Assembly: GCF_002943465.1 (NCBI RefSeq)
Contig: NZ_PTQY01000005.1
Span: 292,521 to 356,520 of the forward strand
Direction: 5' to 3'
DNA length: 64,000 nt
From: Rhodoferax sp. TS-BS-61-7
GTDB taxonomy: Bacteria; Pseudomonadota; Gammaproteobacteria; Burkholderiales; Burkholderiaceae_C
Shown: one piece after another, positions 25,850 to 34,626 of the stretch
Position numbering within the stretch: the stretch's first letter is position 1
Layout: every line of letters begins with the position of its first letter
Notes under the pieces: model-generated
Told to the model about the DNA's origin: nothing
Seen by the model: the letters and a program-made list of their open reading frames with translations, nothing else
Database searches by the model: none
Made by a program: the position numbers and the translations under genes

Positions 25850-26536
25850 ATGCAAACCACCAAAAAACTGATCTTCTCCGCACTGGCCGTGGCCACCCTG
25901 CTGCCATTGGCCGCCATGGCACAGAGCTATCCCAACCAGGGCTACTGGGTGGACGGCTCTGGAAAAATCATTACCAGCTCCACCTCCGGCCTGTGCTGGC
26001 GCACCAGCGAGTGGACGCCGGCACTGGCGGTTGCGCCGTGTGACCCGGTCATTCAGCGCGTAGCCACCGTGGTCCCGGCCGTGGAAATGGCCCCAGCCAC
26101 CGTGACCCCCCTGGCTGCACCGCTGCCCATGGTGGTACCGGTTGCGCAGAAGATGAGTTTCTCGGCAGACGCATTGTTTGCGTTTGACAAATCTGTGCTC
26201 AAGCCCGAAGGCAAAACCATGCTGGATGGCTTGGCTCAGCAGCTCAAGGGTGTGCAGTACGACACGGTGGCGGTGACCGGGTATGCAGATCGTATCGGCA
26301 GTGCGGCGTACAACCAGAAGCTGTCGGAACGCCGCGCCAATGAAGTGAAGAGTTACCTCGTCACACAGAACGTACCCGCAGGCAACATCAGCGCCAGCGG
26401 CATGGGAGAGTCGCAGCCGGTGACCCAATCGGGCGATTGCGTGGGCCCCAAGAGTGCCAAGCTCATTGCCTGCTTGCAGCCCGACCGCCGCGTGGACGTG
26501 GAGATGAAGGGCACCAAATCGGCCGCTGCGCAGTAA
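25850..26536 (+). CDS. ompA: OmpA-family outer membrane protein
   Basis: 228 residues. Sec signal peptide (about 1-24, ending AAMAQ), a short Trp/Cys-containing segment (SGLCWRTSEWTPALAVAPCD), a Pro/Val/Ala-rich linker, and a C-terminal OmpA peptidoglycan-binding domain (FSADALFAFDKSVLKPEG, VTGYADRIGSAAYNQKLSERRA, GMGESQPV). It lacks the full eight-strand barrel of E. coli OmpA, as is usual in comamonad OmpA proteins. AAGGA precedes the ATG. The Cys pair in the C-terminal domain (SGDC...LIAC) is typical. Confidence 0.93.
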   Translation: MQTTKKLIFSALAVATLLPLAAMAQSYPNQGYWVDGSGKIITSSTSGLCWRTSEWTPALAVAPCDPVIQRVATVVPAVEMAPATVTPLAAPLPMVVPVAQKMSFSADALFAFDKSVLKPEGKTMLDGLAQQLKGVQYDTVAVTGYADRIGSAAYNQKLSERRANEVKSYLVTQNVPAGNISASGMGESQPVTQSGDCVGPKSAKLIACLQPDRRVDVEMKGTKSAAAQ

Positions 26537-26574
26537 ACCGAACTGCTCCTGACGGGGGCTGAAATGCGCACTGC

Positions 26575-26640
26575 ATGCTACTGATTTAGTAACTGCTTGC
26601 GCATATTCCCATTGGGCTAGAGCCCTATTTCTTATAAATG
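26575..26640 (+). repeat. Dispersed comamonad-type repeat, copy 2
   Basis: TGCTACTGATTTAGTAACTG, then CTTGCGCATATTCCCAT and GGGCTAGAGCCC, closing with TTATAAATG. The last part overlaps the 3' end of the EIIC gene, and its TTATAA provides that gene's TAA stop on the minus strand. Confidence 0.7.
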
Positions 26641-28005
26641 CTGGGTGGCCGCGGTGTAACGCCGCTTGGCCACCAGCATGCCGCCCAGCACCGCCAACAG
26701 CGCGACCACCGCCCACAGCTTGCCCTGGTACAGCGCGTACAACACATACCGCGGCTGGTTGCCGCCGTCGGTGAAGGAGGTGATCTGGCCCAGGCCCTCG
26801 GCATTAAACGAGGGGGCGTGTTGGGCCAGCTCGGTGTACAGCGGCGCCATGTTGGAGGCGATGAGCAAGAAGGTGATGACCACCGGAATGCCCGCCAGCA
26901 CGGCTCGGAACACATTGCCGCGAAACACCAGCACCGTGAGCGACATGACGGAGATGAGGTTGGACAGATCGCCCAGCGGCAGCACCCTGTTGCCGGGCAG
27001 CACCAGCGCAATGCCAATGGCCAGCGCCATCAGCAGCAGGCCGGTGATGATGACCGACTTGTGGTGCATCAAAAACCCCGTGTCCATGGCCACCACCAGG
27101 TTCTTGCGTTGCGGAAAACGCTGTTCCACCCGGCTGCGCAGGGCGTTGGTGATGGGGATCATGGCTTCGCCAATCACCCCCGCACTCTTGGGCAGCAAAA
27201 ACATCACCGCGGCAATGTGCACGCCCATTTCCAGCGTTTCCTTCAGGCCATAGCCAGCGGCCCAGGCCAGCAGCAGGCCCATGGCCAGGCCAATCATCAT
27301 GGGTTCACCCACCAGGGCCAGCAGGCCGTTGCCTTCGCCATCCTGCGCCTTGGCGTAGTCGTGCTCGGGGTTGTAAACCACGCGCTTGAGGCCGGGAATG
27401 CGGTCCATCAGCCAGTCCATACACACCACATAGGGCAGGATGCCGTTGACCGACACGGGCGACACCGCAATGCCCTTGAGTCCCATTTCGCGCTCCACGT
27501 CGGGCGCGTTCCATTCGGTCATCTTGAAGCAGTAAACGGCCAGCAACAGTGTGGCCGAAATGCCGGCCCACCAGCTGTCAAACACCGTCATGGCCAGCGC
27601 GCCCATCAGGGCAAAGTGCCAGTAGTTCCAGATGTCGATGTAGATGGCGCGTGTAAGGCCCGTGGCCAGCATCACCAGATTGAGCACCAGCACCAGCGGA
27701 ATGGAAATGGCGGCCAATGGCGACGCCCAGGTGATGGCCGCCAGCGGCAGCCAGCCCACGTCCAGCACCGGAAAGTCCAGCCCACGTGCCGCGGACAGCT
27801 GCTGCACCGCCGGGCTGATGTTGGCGACAAAGAAGTTGAAGGCGATGAACACCCCGGCAAAACCGGCCGCCAGCGCCACGGTGCTCAGCACCGCTTGGCG
27901 CAGCGGCACCCGGGCCACCAGGGCGATGGCGAACATGATGATGGGCAACATCACGTAGGCCTTGTAGCTGAAAAACGCGGTGAGGAAATCTTGCAGGGTG
28001 CCCAT
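26632..28005 (-). CDS. Galactitol-type PTS EIIC permease (orphan)
   Basis: 457-residue polytopic membrane protein. The N-terminus (FFSYKAYVMLPIIMFAIALVARV followed by AAGFAGVFIAFNFF) and the central WNYWHFALMGALA and EPMMIGLAMGLLLAWAAGYG match the EIIC-GAT family (GatC). No EIIA, EIIB, HPr or polyol enzyme gene is adjacent, so transport through a classical PTS cannot be confirmed; some members may work as secondary transporters. The last two codons and stop lie in a dispersed repeat. A strong terminator sits between it and the upstream gntR. Confidence 0.82.
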   Translation of the reverse strand: MGTLQDFLTAFFSYKAYVMLPIIMFAIALVARVPLRQAVLSTVALAAGFAGVFIAFNFFVANISPAVQQLSAARGLDFPVLDVGWLPLAAITWASPLAAISIPLVLVLNLVMLATGLTRAIYIDIWNYWHFALMGALAMTVFDSWWAGISATLLLAVYCFKMTEWNAPDVEREMGLKGIAVSPVSVNGILPYVVCMDWLMDRIPGLKRVVYNPEHDYAKAQDGEGNGLLALVGEPMMIGLAMGLLLAWAAGYGLKETLEMGVHIAAVMFLLPKSAGVIGEAMIPITNALRSRVEQRFPQRKNLVVAMDTGFLMHHKSVIITGLLLMALAIGIALVLPGNRVLPLGDLSNLISVMSLTVLVFRGNVFRAVLAGIPVVITFLLIASNMAPLYTELAQHAPSFNAEGLGQITSFTDGGNQPRYVLYALYQGKLWAVVALLAVLGGMLVAKRRYTAATQHL

Positions 28006-28022
28006 GGTGTTCCGTGGTGGTC

Positions 28023-28057
28023 AAAAAAAAGCGCCACCGGCACAGGCGCGGTGGCGT
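28023..28057 (-). terminator. Intrinsic terminator after gntR (minus strand)
   Basis: On the minus strand an eight-pair CGCCACCG / CGGTGGCG stem is followed by GC and a run of eight T. It lies 33 bases past the gntR stop and 18 bases before the EIIC start codon, so EIIC would depend on read-through or a promoter overlapping the terminator. Confidence 0.8.
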
Positions 28058-28088
28058 CTCCCATCTTAGCGAGGCGGAGCCAGCCGGT

Positions 28089-28751
28089 TCACTTGCGTTT
28101 CTTATCCCCACAGGCGGCCCGCAGGAATTGGCCCGCCACAAAGATGTCGCGCTCCACCGCGCGGCGCGCAGCCGCACTGTCGCGTTGCACCAGGGCCTGC
28201 ACCAGGTCGTCGTGCGCGTCGTTCAGCACAGCGTTGGCGGCGGGGGTGTCGAACAGGCGGTTGGAAATGGGTCCGGCGCGCAGCCAAAGGGTGTCAATCA
28301 GCTGGAAGAGCAGGGGCGAGCCCGCAGCCTTGTAGAGCAGCACGTGAAAGTCTTCGTTGATGTCCAGGTAACGTTTGGCATCAAAGGCGTGTAGTGCCGC
28401 GGCCATGTCGGCGCTCCAGCCCTGCAGGGTGGTGATCTGCGTGGCGTCCAGCCGCAGGCTGCCGCGCTCGGCGGCTTCGCCTTCCAACAGCATGCGCATC
28501 TGTAGCAGGTCGTCAAACTCGGGCAGCGAGAGGCGGGGCACCGTGACCCCGGCGTTGGGCACATTGACCAGGGCGCCCTCGGCGGCCAGGCGCTGCAGGG
28601 CTGCGCGCACCGGCATCTGGCCCACCCCCATGTCCGCCGCCACGGTGCGGATTTTGAGCCGTTCGCCGGGTAGAAAACGCCCCACGGTGATCCACTGCCG
28701 CAGCGTGGTGTAGACGCGGTCCTGGTCGGTGCTGGTGGTCGGTGTCGTCAT
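28089..28751 (-). CDS. GntR-family (FCD) transcriptional regulator
   Basis: 220 residues. N-terminal winged helix (about 8-75: GERLKIRTVAADMGVGQMPVRAALQRLAAEGAL) and a C-terminal FCD ligand-binding domain (about 85-210) with acidic and His residues (DINEDFHVLLYKAAGS, DAHDDLVQALVQRD) that usually bind a metal and a carboxylate. Overlaps the aminotransferase gene by ATGA. The perfect palindrome upstream of the glutamine-synthetase-like gene is a reasonable operator. Confidence 0.9.
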   Translation of the reverse strand: MTTPTTSTDQDRVYTTLRQWITVGRFLPGERLKIRTVAADMGVGQMPVRAALQRLAAEGALVNVPNAGVTVPRLSLPEFDDLLQMRMLLEGEAAERGSLRLDATQITTLQGWSADMAAALHAFDAKRYLDINEDFHVLLYKAAGSPLLFQLIDTLWLRAGPISNRLFDTPAANAVLNDAHDDLVQALVQRDSAAARRAVERDIFVAGQFLRAACGDKKRK

Positions 28752-30115
28752 CGTGCGATGGTGTCCTGCACAAAGCCGCCCATGGCAGCGACCAAGCGGT
28801 CCACATCGTCGGCCGTGGTGTCGGGGCACACCAGCATCATGTTGTGAAACGGCGTGATCACCAGGCCCCGGTTCAGCAGGTAGAGGTGGATGTTCTGCTC
28901 CAGCGCCGGGTTCAAGATGCGATCGGCCTCGCTGCCGTTGCGCGGAGGCACGGGGGTGAACTGGAACTCGGTGCGTGCGCCGATTTGTGTGACACACCAG
29001 CCCAGGCTGTGCCGCGCGATCACGGCGCGCAGCCCGTCGGCCAGCCGGGTGGCCAGCGTGAACATGTGGGAGTAGGCCGCGTCTGTCATCACCTCCGCCA
29101 AGTTGGCGCGCATGGCGGCCATGGTCAGCAGGTTGGCGGTGAGGGTGGTGCCTATGCCGCTGTGGCCGGGCGGGGCCTTGCGCTTGGCGGCCTCGGCGCG
29201 GGCGGCGGCCTCGGCGCTGAAGCCATACACCGCACACGGCACACCACCTGCCACGGGCTTGCCCAGCACCAGCAGGTCGGGCTGCAGCCCATGCGCGCGC
29301 GCGTAGCCGCCGGGGCCGGAGCTGATGGTGTGCGTCTCGTCCATCAGCAGCAGGGTGCCGTAGCGGCGGCACAGGGCCTGCGCCGCTTCCCAAAAGCCGG
29401 GCTCGGGCAGCACCATGCCGATGTTGGTCATGGCCGGCTCGGCCAGCAGGCAGGCCACCTGGCCATCGGCCAACACGGCTTCCAGCGCGGCCAGGTCGTT
29501 GAATTCCACACTGCGTGTGGTGCGGGTGATGTCCACCACCTGGCCCAGCAGGCTGTCGCGCGTGCGGGGCTGGCCGTCCACCAGGTCCACAAACACATCG
29601 TCCACCGTGCCGTGGTAACAGCCATTAAAAATCAGCACCTGCGTGCGCCCTGTGAGTGCGCGCGCCCAGCGGATGGCGAAGCGGTTCGCGTCAGACGCCG
29701 ACAACGCAAACTGCCACACCGGCAGCCCGAAGCGGCGGGCCAGCTCCTCCGCCACCCACACGCCGTCTTCACCGGGCAGCATGGTGGTAATGCCTTGTGC
29801 CGCCTGCGCCGCAAGGGCGCGGGCCACGGCGGGCGGGCTGTGGCCAAACATGGCGCCGGTGTCGCCCAGGCAATAGTCCACGTAGGTGTGGCCGTCGGCG
29901 TCGGTCAGGCGTGCGCCCTGGGCGTGGGCGATGTGCAGGGGGAAAGGCGTGGACCAGTCGCTCATCCAGTGCAGGGGCACACCAAACATCAGGTGTTTGG
30001 CGGCCCGCGCAGACAGGGCGTGGGACGTGGGGTTGGCTGCGGCGTAAGCGGCGCGCTCGCGCTCGCGCACGGTCGCCAGGCGTTGGGGGTCGAGGTTGCG
30101 AAAAGTCTGGGTCAT
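28748..30115 (-). CDS. Class III (PLP-dependent) aminotransferase
   Basis: 455 residues. Class III fold with GARLTDADGHTYVDYCLGDTGAMFGH near the N-terminus, LLLMDETHTIS (Asp contacting the PLP nitrogen) and the Schiff-base Lys in LVLGKPVAGGVP. The N-terminal sequence resembles glutamate-1-semialdehyde aminomutase relatives more than 4-aminobutyrate transaminases. It lies between a glutamine-synthetase-like gene and gntR, suggesting nitrogen removal from an amine or amino acid. Start ATG 30115, 14 bases after the preceding stop. Substrate unknown. Confidence 0.88.
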   Translation of the reverse strand: MTQTFRNLDPQRLATVRERERAAYAAANPTSHALSARAAKHLMFGVPLHWMSDWSTPFPLHIAHAQGARLTDADGHTYVDYCLGDTGAMFGHSPPAVARALAAQAAQGITTMLPGEDGVWVAEELARRFGLPVWQFALSASDANRFAIRWARALTGRTQVLIFNGCYHGTVDDVFVDLVDGQPRTRDSLLGQVVDITRTTRSVEFNDLAALEAVLADGQVACLLAEPAMTNIGMVLPEPGFWEAAQALCRRYGTLLLMDETHTISSGPGGYARAHGLQPDLLVLGKPVAGGVPCAVYGFSAEAAARAEAAKRKAPPGHSGIGTTLTANLLTMAAMRANLAEVMTDAAYSHMFTLATRLADGLRAVIARHSLGWCVTQIGARTEFQFTPVPPRNGSEADRILNPALEQNIHLYLLNRGLVITPFHNMMLVCPDTTADDVDRLVAAMGGFVQDTIAR

Positions 30116-30129
30116 GGCACGGCCCCGGC

Positions 30130-31470
30130 TTACACCAGCAACAACAGGTGTTCGCGCTCCCAGGAGCTGATCACGCGGTTGTAGGTGGCGTACTCCAGCT
30201 CTTTCACGGCGCAGAAGGCGTCCACAAACCCCGAGCCCAGCACCTCGCGCATGGCCGTGCAGCTGCGCATGGAGGCAATGGCGTCTTCCAGGTGGCGGGG
30301 CAGTTCGTGGTTCACATTCCAGGCGCTGTCGGTGGTGGGGGCGCTGGGTGTCAGGCCCTCGGTCATGCCCAGGTAACAACAGGCAAGCGTGGCGGCCATG
30401 GCGAGGTAGGGGTTCACGTCCACGCCGGGCACCCGGTTCTCCACCCGGCGGTTGGCGGGGTTGGACTGGGGGATACGAATGCCGCAGGTGCGGTTGTCAT
30501 GTCCCCAGCGCACGTTGATGGGCGCCGACATAAAGGGAGACAAGCGCCGGTATGAGTTCACATACGGTGCAAACATCGGCATCAGCTGCGGAATGTAGGC
30601 CTGCAGCCCCGCAATGCACTGGCTGAACAACGGGCTGGCCGAGCCATCGGGCAGGCTGAAGATGTTGTTGCCATCGGCATCCAGAATGCTCTGGTGGATG
30701 TGCATGGCGCTGCCGGGCTCCTGCTCCATGGGCTTGGCCATGAAGGTGGCAAAAATGCCGTGGCGCAGCGCCGTCTCGCGCACCGTGCGTTTGAAGAGGA
30801 ACACGCGGTCCGCCAGGTCCAGCGCATTGCCGTGGCTGAAGTTGATCTCCATTTGGCCGGGGCCCGCTTCGTGGATCAGCGTCTCCACGCCCAGGTTGTG
30901 CTGCTGGCAAAAGCTGGACAGCTCCATAAAGAAGGGGTCGAAGTCATTGACCGCGTCGATGGAGTAACTCTGCCGTCCGGCCTCGGGTTTGCCGGTGCGG
31001 CCCAGCGGGGGCTGCAGCGGCTCGTGCGGGTTTTGCTGGCGGGCCACCAAGTAGAACTCCATCTCGGGCGCCACCACGGGTGTCCAGCCGCGTTCTTCAT
31101 ACAGCTTGAGCACCCGGCGCAACACACCGCGTGGCGAAATCTGCACCGGGCTGCCATCCCACTCCTGGCAATCGTGAATCACCACCGCCACCGGCTCGGC
31201 CGCCCAGGGCACCACACGCACGGTGCTCACATCGGGAATGCACACCATGTCGGGGTCGGTGTCACCCACATAGGGGCCGTTGTCCGGCTGCTGGCCATTC
31301 ACCGTGTTGAGCAACACGCTTTTGGGAATGCGCATTTCCCCCGCCGCCAAAAACAGGTCACGCGGCAGGATCTTGCCGCGCGCAATACCCGTCATGTCGG
31401 GGATCACACATTCGACTTCGTGGATGCGGTGTTGGGTCAAAAAAGCTTCTATGGAGCTGGGGGTGGACAT
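30130..31470 (-). CDS. Glutamine-synthetase-family protein (gamma-glutamylamide ligase-like)
   Basis: 446 residues, with GS beta-grasp (IHEVECVIPDMTGIARGKILPRD) and catalytic domains: APEMEFYLV, HEAGPGQMEINFSHGNALDLAD, GSAMHIHQSI, and NPYLAMAATLACC. The length and sequence type match PuuA/GlnA3-like gamma-glutamylpolyamine synthetases rather than the GlnA of nitrogen assimilation, and the adenylylation-site region is absent. The enzyme probably ligates glutamate to an amine as the first step of its breakdown. It is the first gene of the minus operon, with the GntR-type palindrome about 50 bases upstream. Confidence 0.85.
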   Translation of the reverse strand: MSTPSSIEAFLTQHRIHEVECVIPDMTGIARGKILPRDLFLAAGEMRIPKSVLLNTVNGQQPDNGPYVGDTDPDMVCIPDVSTVRVVPWAAEPVAVVIHDCQEWDGSPVQISPRGVLRRVLKLYEERGWTPVVAPEMEFYLVARQQNPHEPLQPPLGRTGKPEAGRQSYSIDAVNDFDPFFMELSSFCQQHNLGVETLIHEAGPGQMEINFSHGNALDLADRVFLFKRTVRETALRHGIFATFMAKPMEQEPGSAMHIHQSILDADGNNIFSLPDGSASPLFSQCIAGLQAYIPQLMPMFAPYVNSYRRLSPFMSAPINVRWGHDNRTCGIRIPQSNPANRRVENRVPGVDVNPYLAMAATLACCYLGMTEGLTPSAPTTDSAWNVNHELPRHLEDAIASMRSCTAMREVLGSGFVDAFCAVKELEYATYNRVISSWEREHLLLLV

Positions 31471-31518
31471 GGGGAGGGCCGGTGGTGGAGATGGCCAAAT
31501 TCTAGTGCGCGGCCTTCT

Positions 31519-31534
31519 ATTTGTGATCACAAAT
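31519..31534. promoter_or_regulatory. Perfect GntR-type palindrome between GS-like and MFS genes
   Basis: ATTTGTGATCACAAAT is a perfect 16-base palindrome, of the TGTGATCACA form common for FCD-type GntR regulators. A second half-site, ATTTGTGATC, follows at 31570-31579, 51 bases further. The AT-rich interval (31500-31590) separates the minus-strand operon from the plus-strand MFS gene, so one regulator could control both. Confidence 0.65.
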
Positions 31535-31648
31535 GTATGAATACTCCATAAATTTCTAATTAATGGCTTATTTGTGATCGAATAATTGGAGGCCAGGCGC
31601 GGGTTGGGCGGCCGGATAGACTCCCACCCCCGCTTCCTGTTTTGTGCC

Positions 31649-32806
31649 ATGTCCAGCTCCACCCCACCCAACCACGCCTACGACTGGCGCACCATCACCG
31701 CCCTGAACGCGGTGTCCACCCTCTCGCAAATCGGGCAGTTCGGCATCGTCTACGTCATGGTGCCGGTGTGGCTGGCGCTGCAGGGCTTGAGTGCGGCGCA
31801 GCTGGGTTTTTTTGCCGCCTCGCTCTGGCTGGGGCAAATGCCGGGGCTGGCGCTGGCGCCGTGGTTGTGCCACCGCTGGGGGGCGCGCCGCGTGGTGGTG
31901 GCGGGCTTGGCCTGTTCCGTGGTGGCGCTGCTGGGCATCGCCTATGTGGGCTGGCCTTTGTATTTGTTGTGTGGCCTGCTGGCCGGCCTGGGCATGGGCC
32001 TGCGCTGGGTGGGGCTGGAGCCTTGGCTGTATCGCATTGCCCCCGCCCACGCACGCGGGCGCCTGGTGGGTTTTCATGAAACGCTGATTGCGGCAGCACC
32101 CGTGGTGGCCCCGGCCATTGCCGCGCTGGTGGGCGTGCAGGGCCACACCATTCTGTGGGTGGGCATCGGCTTCACGGTGTCTGCGCTGCTGCCCTTGGCA
32201 TTCGCTCGCAGACCGCCGCACGATGCCGCCGCGCTCGCGTCGGGCGGCTGGCGCCAGTCGGGTGCTGCGGCGTGGCCGCACCGCATCTTTCGCCAGGGGC
32301 TGTTGATTGCCCTGTGCGGCGGCATGCTGGAGTCTGCCGTGGTCGGCCTGTTCGCCGTCTTCGCGGGCGACCGCGGTTTTGACGCGCAAAACATTGCGCA
32401 CCTGCTGACCAGCTTTGGCCTGGGTGGCCTGCTCTTGCAGTACCCGGTGGGCTGGATGGCCGACCACTGGGGCATGCGCACGGCCGGTGCTCTGGCCGCC
32501 GCTGGCACGGTGCTGGCCGCTGCGGTGCTGGCCCTGCTGCCAGGCGTGCCCGTGGCCTACGCCACCATGTTTGTGCTGGGCGGGTTGATCACCGCCTTCC
32601 TCACCCTGGCGCTCATTGCCGCTACCAAAACCCCCACGCCCGACATGGCCTGGAACGTGAGCTCGCTGTCCATCGCCTACTCGCTCAGCGCAGTGGTGGG
32701 GCCCGTGGTGGCGGGGGGCGCTATGACGGCGACGGGCAGTGCCGCATTGATGGGGTTTACTGCGGTGGTGGCCGGGGTGATGGTAATTTTGCTATTAAAA
32801 AGATAG
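31649..32806 (+). CDS. Major facilitator superfamily transporter
   Basis: 385 residues with about 12 hydrophobic helices. Early motif LSQIGQFGIVYVMVPVWL, motif A-like WLCHRWGARRVVVAGL, and GLRWVGLEPWLYRIAPAHARGRLVGFHE in the first half; QYPVGWMADHWGMR repeats the loop motif in the second half. Start chosen at the ATG giving MSSSTPP. Its final residues (LLLKR) and TAG stop are written by dispersed repeat copy 3. Divergent from the GS/aminotransferase/gntR operon and probably transports its substrate. Confidence 0.87.
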   Translation: MSSSTPPNHAYDWRTITALNAVSTLSQIGQFGIVYVMVPVWLALQGLSAAQLGFFAASLWLGQMPGLALAPWLCHRWGARRVVVAGLACSVVALLGIAYVGWPLYLLCGLLAGLGMGLRWVGLEPWLYRIAPAHARGRLVGFHETLIAAAPVVAPAIAALVGVQGHTILWVGIGFTVSALLPLAFARRPPHDAAALASGGWRQSGAAAWPHRIFRQGLLIALCGGMLESAVVGLFAVFAGDRGFDAQNIAHLLTSFGLGGLLLQYPVGWMADHWGMRTAGALAAAGTVLAAAVLALLPGVPVAYATMFVLGGLITAFLTLALIAATKTPTPDMAWNVSSLSIAYSLSAVVGPVVAGGAMTATGSAALMGFTAVVAGVMVILLLKR

Positions 32807-32853
32807 CTGTTTGCGCATATCCCATGGGTCCTAGAGGAACATTTGATGCATAA
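32786..32853 (+). repeat. Dispersed comamonad-type repeat, copy 3
   Basis: TTTTGCTATTAAAAAGATAG, then CTGTTTGCGCATATCCCATG and GGTCCTAGAGGAACATTTGA. Its GCTAT...ATAG arm overlaps the MFS gene and supplies the TAG stop codon. Confidence 0.75.
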
Positions 32854-33105
32854 ATGGCGTGTTGCTTGCGACCCAGTGATGGCAAGCGACACAGAGCGGT
32901 CTTTGACGGTACCCAATCCATTGCTCGACTACAGACATTCAGAACCGGTTTGCTAGGCAGGTACGATCAACAGCCGGCATGCGGCGGAAGCCGACATCAA
33001 AGAAATCACCCGAATGGGGGATATGCAAGCTCCGCCGCCGCCTCCAAAATCCTGGCGAAGCGCTATCCAGTATTAAACATTTCAGGGGCGCCTAACACGC
33101 TCACA
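32854..33105. other. Intergenic stretch leading into the AT-richer islet
   Basis: After the repeat there is no convincing gene. The frame leading into the next gene is open but has no start with a ribosome site and no protein-like composition. Base composition falls here compared with the flanking genes. Confidence 0.4.
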
Positions 33106-33930
33106 ATGAAGAAAAACCTACTACGACGCCTGTCTAAAAACTTTGTAGTTGTCGCTTTGTTGATAGTTGCTCTAGCTCTTTTGGTTTTCATAGTTCAGCG
33201 ACCAGTGAAGACAGGGCCAGGATATGTCTTTCATCCATGCCCTTCCGACTGCACTGTAGTGAACGCAACTAGCATTCGGACCATTAAAGCTGGCATCACT
33301 TTTGAGTTTCCCAAGCCATATGTCAAACACTTTGACCAGTCACATTGGGACCCCGAACCCAACGAATTTGAAACGCGACTCAACGTAAGGTGGCCGTCCA
33401 TGTCTGCATTCACCATGGATGAAATAGACGCCCTCTTCAAAGAATGGGACAAAACCGGACGAAGCCGGGAAACGGGCGGATTTTTGGGTGATTTACTGGA
33501 AATCCGTATTCGCGACCACAAAAAAAAGCCAGTTCCAATAAGTGCGGCTGAGCTCGAGGCTGTAATAGTCACACGGTATGGGACGCCGAGAAAGATTGAA
33601 GCAATTTCAAACTTTCAGGAGTATGGTGAAAATCCACGAGAGGCGGCGTACCGTCAAATAACTGGCTCAGCGCGCTTCGCTGACGGTATGCCCGCATACA
33701 TATTTTGCAGCGGTAAGAAGTTGGTCACATCGCCGGTGGTCCTAAGCGGTGGTTGTGTGGCACAACTCACTTGGCCCAATGGCTTTGAGATTGACCTAAT
33801 TTTCAATCGAGCGGACTTGCCGCAGTGGCAAAAGCTGCACGATTCGGCCATTGCGCTGATTCAATCGTTCATCGTAGAAGGAGCATTTCCCAAAGAGACA
33901 TTGTTGAGTGCGGTGAATGTCCGCAACTAA
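33106..33930 (+). CDS. Hypothetical membrane-anchored protein
   Basis: 274 residues. One N-terminal transmembrane helix (about 13-32, VVVALLIVALALLVFIVQ) after a Lys/Arg-rich start, so probably anchored with the bulk in the periplasm. The body has no motif I recognise; it contains two Cys close together (HPCPSDC, residues about 45-49) and two later Cys that could form disulfides. Start chosen at the ATG before KKNLLRRLSK. Codon use is visibly less GC-rich than neighbours, suggesting acquisition by transfer. Confidence 0.6.
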   Translation: MKKNLLRRLSKNFVVVALLIVALALLVFIVQRPVKTGPGYVFHPCPSDCTVVNATSIRTIKAGITFEFPKPYVKHFDQSHWDPEPNEFETRLNVRWPSMSAFTMDEIDALFKEWDKTGRSRETGGFLGDLLEIRIRDHKKKPVPISAAELEAVIVTRYGTPRKIEAISNFQEYGENPREAAYRQITGSARFADGMPAYIFCSGKKLVTSPVVLSGGCVAQLTWPNGFEIDLIFNRADLPQWQKLHDSAIALIQSFIVEGAFPKETLLSAVNVRN

Positions 33931-34001
33931 CAATAGTGAGCTTTGCCGCTGTATGGCTGCTTCGGAGCGCAGGTGAAGTCTGCTATCAGTCTGTAGTTGC
34001 T

Positions 34002-34445
34002 ATGAGACCACTTAACCTCAGTCAATTTCCGCAGCCGGAATCAAATGAATCAGATGGCGTAGAGGCCGCACTCGATGCTCTTCGCCAGGCGAAAGATGAA
34101 TCGACGGCGGCTGAAGCCTACGATGCTTTTCTTTGGGCAATGGGCAACAACCACGCCGGAACGTTCTATCCAGTCATATTGGGCGTTCTTCCTGAGATTG
34201 AACATATCCTTATTCATGGAAACCCATGGGCTCAGCGAGCAGTGATGGAATCACTAATTGATCTTGGAGGCTCATTCGTCCCGGCAGAAGGTTACGAGAA
34301 CTACCTGGGAGCCTCAGTCCAAGAAACACTCAACGCGTTCATTCACTCAATCCGCCACCACGTCGCATCACTGACCGAAGGGAACGAAGCACGCGCCAAG
34401 AGTGCAGCAGACTTGCTGGAGCTCATTGATGACCAAATGGCCTAA
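34002..34445 (+). CDS. Hypothetical helical protein (possible HEAT-like repeats)
   Basis: 147 residues, predicted mostly helical. Segments such as EAALDALRQAKDESTAAEAYDAFL, LPEIEHILIHGNPWAQRAVMESLIDLGG and SAADLLELIDDQ look like short alpha-alpha repeats, as in small HEAT-type or immunity-like proteins; this is weak resemblance only. No signal peptide. Start chosen at ATG 34002, as the upstream frame has little protein character. Same AT-richer islet as its neighbours. Confidence 0.55.
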   Translation: MRPLNLSQFPQPESNESDGVEAALDALRQAKDESTAAEAYDAFLWAMGNNHAGTFYPVILGVLPEIEHILIHGNPWAQRAVMESLIDLGGSFVPAEGYENYLGASVQETLNAFIHSIRHHVASLTEGNEARAKSAADLLELIDDQMA

Positions 34446-34626
34446 CCCCCAATCGAGCGAATAATGGCCTGCGGGGACATTACAACTCATGTCAGACATT
34501 TACGACCGCTTCGAAGCGACCGAATGTGTGCAATCAGTCATTAGACGACTCGGCTCTGCGGCGGAAATTGATACTCGATGTAAAGTAACCTGCGACTCAG
34601 TCCATCTACACATTCATTCGCATCGC

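Noticed and set aside
28089..29393. 434-residue frame that would fuse extra sequence to GntR
   Set aside because: The extra N-terminal part is the aminotransferase read in another frame; the GntR start at 28751 overlaps the aminotransferase stop by ATGA.
33088..34460. GCCTAAC motifs that could be integron attC core sites in the AT-richer islet
   Set aside because: No matching GTTRRRY partner at the right distance and no paired inner boxes were seen, so an integron cassette array is not supported.
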